Source of the DNA: Sphingomonas sp. QA11
Lineage (GTDB): Bacteria; Pseudomonadota; Alphaproteobacteria; Sphingomonadales; Sphingomonadaceae
Direction: 5' to 3'
Assembly: GCF_028473665.1 (NCBI RefSeq)
Contig: NZ_CP098774.1
Span: forward strand, 1,984,001-2,048,000
Length of the DNA stretch: 64,000 bases
The notes under the pieces are model-generated. The model ran no database searches and was not told the origin of the DNA. It saw nothing but the letters and a program-made list of their open reading frames with translations. Shown one piece after another: positions 63,859 through 64,000 of this stretch. The position numbers and the translations under genes are program-made. How positions within the stretch are numbered: position 1 is the first letter of the stretch; each line of letters starts with the position of its first letter.

Positions 63859-64000
63859 AATCTCCTGTAACCCATCGGGCACGCGGCTTTCGTAGCGCAA
63901 ACCTGCGCTGCCTGGCGGTCATATGAGGGTGGAGATGACATTCAGCGGGCGGTCGGACACCTGCCCCTCCTGCAATGCCAATTGTCTCTCCGTCCGCTAT

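Noticed and set aside
63901..64000. Walker-A-like GETIGIAGGAG reading on the minus strand at the right edge, suggesting an ABC ATPase
   Set aside because: The glycine loop is not followed by the Lys-Ser/Thr residues, and the other frames have stops; nothing in the last 140 bases supports a gene.
1..64000. CRISPR arrays, rRNA or tRNA genes
   Set aside because: No regularly spaced direct repeats, rRNA-like blocks or tRNA consensus were recognised on reading; a dedicated scan could still find a missed tRNA.

Overview
The window looks like chromosomal DNA of a GC-rich alphaproteobacterium of the Sphingomonadaceae (Sphingomonas-like). The reasons are the TonB-dependent receptors, a tryptophan-halogenase cluster beside one of them, a CC0125/CC1285-type lipoprotein, a FecI/FecR/receptor set, a TamA/TamB pair and a GtrA/GtrB-style surface polysaccharide locus. 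No rRNA, tRNA or CRISPR array was recognised.

Region 1 (1-12.2 kb) is a carbohydrate-scavenging locus built around xylan. It holds the start of a TonB-dependent receptor, three overlapping flavin-dependent halogenase homologues (the middle one has lost its catalytic residues), a LytTR protein, a decayed serine hydrolase, a JmjC-like cupin protein, a LacI-family regulator, a GH10 xylanase lipoprotein, a carbohydrate-binding-like secreted protein, a GH3 stub and a metallophosphoesterase. Region 3 (18.6-23.3 kb) looks like the other half of the same locus: a Gfo/Idh oxidoreductase, a secreted hypothetical protein, an ACS-type MFS transporter and a GH43 beta-xylosidase. A shared 14-bp CG-centred palindrome (TGnTAnCGnTAnCA) lies in front of the receptor, the xylanase and the hypothetical/Gfo-Idh pair, with weaker copies before the cupin and transporter genes. 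This suggests one LacI-type regulon.

Region 2 (12.4-18.6 kb) interrupts that locus. It carries an IS5-family element and a likely defence island: a zinc-finger/HEPN-like RES-domain protein, a DUF6615-like putative PD-(D/E)xK nuclease, and a two-gene operon of a reverse transcriptase (YVDD) overlapping a small protein with a D-E-x-K nuclease-like motif. This is the strongest candidate for an undescribed system here.

Region 4 (23.3-29.3 kb) has DUF4287 and DoxX genes divergent from a MarR regulator with two tandem operators, then sigma factor, FecR and STN-type TonB receptor genes, plus an M23 peptidase. Region 5 (29.4-44.0 kb) is a surface-polysaccharide locus: a tightly overlapping operon (aldolase-like, inositol-phosphatase-like, Wza-like, Wzz-like, GtrB-like, membrane glycosyltransferase, SDR epimerase, ThDP enzyme, GtrA, methyltransferase), CDP-glucose genes rfbF/rfbG on the other strand, and another GT-C enzyme. 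The enzymes point to a CDP-linked, possibly branched, sugar.

Region 6 (44.0-58.7 kb) is mostly core: tamB/tamA, an O-methyltransferase, an AraC regulator, a lipoprotein, secA, a TonB-like protein, argJ and a glutathione transferase. Region 7 (58.7-64 kb) has a broken SEC-C gene, an IS630 element inserted at its end, and two large glycosyltransferase-type genes that run towards the window edge.
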